From Planctomycetota bacterium (lineage in GTDB: Bacteria > Planctomycetota > GCA-002687715), in the NCBI GenBank assembly GCA_009691765.1, contig SIAO01000011.1, forward strand, positions 1 to 64,000: a stretch of DNA of 64,000 bases, read 5' to 3'. The notes under the pieces were generated by a model. It was not told the DNA's origin. It ran no database searches and was given only the letters and a program-made list of their open reading frames with translations. Position 1 is the first letter of the stretch. Every line of letters starts with the position of its first letter. Shown one piece after another: positions 62,650-64,000 of this stretch. Position numbers and translations under genes: made by a program.

Positions 62650-64000
62650 TCACGACGCTTCGGCCTGTTCCGGAAGGCGAAATGCAAGGGCTTCGCTCAA
62701 ATGGTCGCTGCCAACGCGCTCCGCCCCAGCAAGATCCGCGACGGTCACGGCCACGCGCTCGAGCCGACGCATCCCGCGGGCCGACAAGCGATGCTTCAAC
62801 ATGATCTGGGTCAGGAGCCGACGCTCCACAGGGCCCGGTGCGATGGCCGCGCGGATAGCCGCGTCTGGAGCACGGGCGTTACTGACACCCTCGCCGAAGC
62901 GCCGATGCATGCGTTCGCGTGCCGCGCTCACCCGCGCTCGGACTGCTGCACTGTTTTCCTCGGTGCCATCGTCAAAAAGCTGCTCCGCCTTGGGAGGACG
63001 CACAAAGACACGCAAGTCGAAGCGATCGAGCAGTGGCCCTGAGATGCGCGCGCGGTAGTTCGTCACTGCCTTGGGAGTGCAGCGACAACGGCCGTCGCCC
63101 ATGCCTGCAAACCCGCACGGACACGGGTTCATGGCCGCGGCGCACATGAAACGCGCTGGGAAGCAGCGCACCCCCGTGGCACGAACCACATGAACCACAT
63201 GATCCTCGAGCGGTTCGCGCAACGCTTCCAAGGCACGGCGGTCGAACTCCGGGAACTCGTCAAGAAAGAGCACACCCCCATGCGCCAAGGACACTTCTCC
63301 CGGCCGCAGTGGCTGGCCGCCACCCACCATGCCCGCTACCGAAGCTGTGTGGTGCGGCGAGCGGAACGGCGCACATCGGAATTGTGCTGGGACCAATCTG
63401 CGCACAGCACTGTGGATCAAGGCGACATCCAAAGCGGTGCTGTCGTCTAGGGGCGGCAACAACCCCGGCAACCGTCGCGCTAAGAGCGTCTTGCCTGAAC
63501 CCGGCGGACCTTCAAGCAACACATTGTGCCCACCAGCGGCTGCCACTTCGAGAGCGCGCTTGCACTGGTACTGCCCGCGCACGTCGCTGATGTCCAACAT
63601 GCTGGCTGCGGGCGTCGCTGGTGCTATCCGCTGCTCCGGAATACTGCACACCAACTCGCACGGCTCGGACGCGAACAATGCCAGGGCTTCTTCAACGCTC
63701 GCCACGGCGTGCACAGGAATGCCATCGACCAGCGCAGCCTCGTCCAAATTGCCAACGGGCAAGACCACACCACGCCGCCCCGCACGGCGCGCCGCCAACA
63801 AGGCACCAAGCACTCCCGGCACGGCGCGCACCTCACCTTCGAGTCCGACTTCTCCGATGAACACGAGCCCCTGCAGTTTCTCGGCCGGCGTGCCACGCAA
63901 GACCGAAGCCCATGCGATGGTGAGTGCGAGGTCGAGGCTTCGTCCGCCCTTCGGCACATCTGCTGGGGCGAGATTCACCAACAGGCCGTAGGGCTGGTGC
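62650..64000 (-). CDS. comM: YifB/ComM-family Mg-chelatase-like AAA protein, 5' end outside window
   Basis: A helicase-type AAA protein implicated in natural transformation and branch migration. Visible residues begin HQPYGLLVNLAPADVPKGG, which is internal to the Lon-like N-terminal domain, so the N-terminus lies beyond base 64000. Then come GPPGSGKTLLARRLPGLLPP (Walker A), the DEFPEFDRRALEALREPLE stretch (Walker B), MNPCPCG, and the C-terminal helical part. Length of the visible part fits the family. Confidence 0.92.
   Translation of the reverse strand, partial: HQPYGLLVNLAPADVPKGGRSLDLALTIAWASVLRGTPAEKLQGLVFIGEVGLEGEVRAVPGVLGALLAARRAGRRGVVLPVGNLDEAALVDGIPVHAVASVEEALALFASEPCELVCSIPEQRIAPATPAASMLDISDVRGQYQCKRALEVAAAGGHNVLLEGPPGSGKTLLARRLPGLLPPLDDSTALDVALIHSAVRRLVPAQFRCAPFRSPHHTASVAGMVGGGQPLRPGEVSLAHGGVLFLDEFPEFDRRALEALREPLEDHVVHVVRATGVRCFPARFMCAAAMNPCPCGFAGMGDGRCRCTPKAVTNYRARISGPLLDRFDLRVFVRPPKAEQLFDDGTEENSAAVRARVSAARERMHRRFGEGVSNARAPDAAIRAAIAPGPVERRLLTQIMLKHRLSARGMRRLERVAVTVADLAGAERVGSDHLSEALAFRLPEQAEAS

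Overview
The window looks like a chromosome segment of a high-GC bacterium of the Planctomycetota. The clearest marker is the adjacent pair of a cytochrome-c/DUF1549/DUF1553 (PSD1) protein and a Tat-exported DUF1501 protein. A forkhead-associated (FHA) Ser/Thr kinase, VCBS-repeat and PQQ-like secreted proteins, and an IleRS with a GIHH signature fit the same assignment. The species cannot be named from the sequence. No insertion sequence, phage, CRISPR array or rRNA was found.

Layout. 1-4.4 kb: a PLD-helicase-DUF3427 protein cut by the window edge, a Tat-exported superoxide dismutase, the ruins of a glyoxalase-like gene, and tRNA-Asn. 4.6-12.4 kb: a small membrane protein, then on the minus strand gap-pgk-rpe-accD, a secreted VCBS-repeat gene with one in-frame UGA, and a Cu+ ATPase. 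12.4-23.6 kb: tilS, a Cys-rich PQQ-like lipoprotein, yggS, the FHA kinase, and the overlapping genes pnp-ileS-purN. 23.6-32.6 kb (minus): a BadF-type kinase, mrfA-mrfB DNA repair genes, and the PSD1-DUF1501 pair. 32.7-49 kb: an exosortase/exopolysaccharide locus with a TPR lipoprotein, polysaccharide deacetylase, sugar transferase, exosortase-EpsI fusion, two glycosyltransferases, a ligase, a degenerate BY-kinase, an ATPase, and chain-length and export proteins. 49-59.6 kb: a strongly overlapping nucleotide-sugar operon (UXS, glmS, UDP-sugar dehydrogenase, two epimerases, wecB, rmlA, rmlD, rmlB, GT2). 59.6-64 kb: accC, accB, mogA, moaC and a truncated comM.

How it fits together. The 49-59.6 kb operon would supply UDP-GlcNAc/ManNAc derivatives, UDP-uronate, UDP-xylose and dTDP-deoxysugars. 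The 36.6-48.8 kb genes would build, polymerise, export and ligate a surface polysaccharide. The exosortase should anchor proteins to it, but no PEP-CTERM substrate is in the window. The acetyl-CoA carboxylase genes are split: accD sits with glycolysis genes and accBC lies 50 kb away; accA is not here.

The most unusual signal is at 8049-8092. The VCBS-repeat gene stays in one frame across a single UGA followed by a Cys codon. Twelve nucleotides later comes a perfect 8-bp hairpin with a G-starting 3-nt loop, which is the geometry of a bacterial SECIS element. It is a candidate new selenoprotein carrying a Sec-Cys pair. A point nonsense mutation remains possible.
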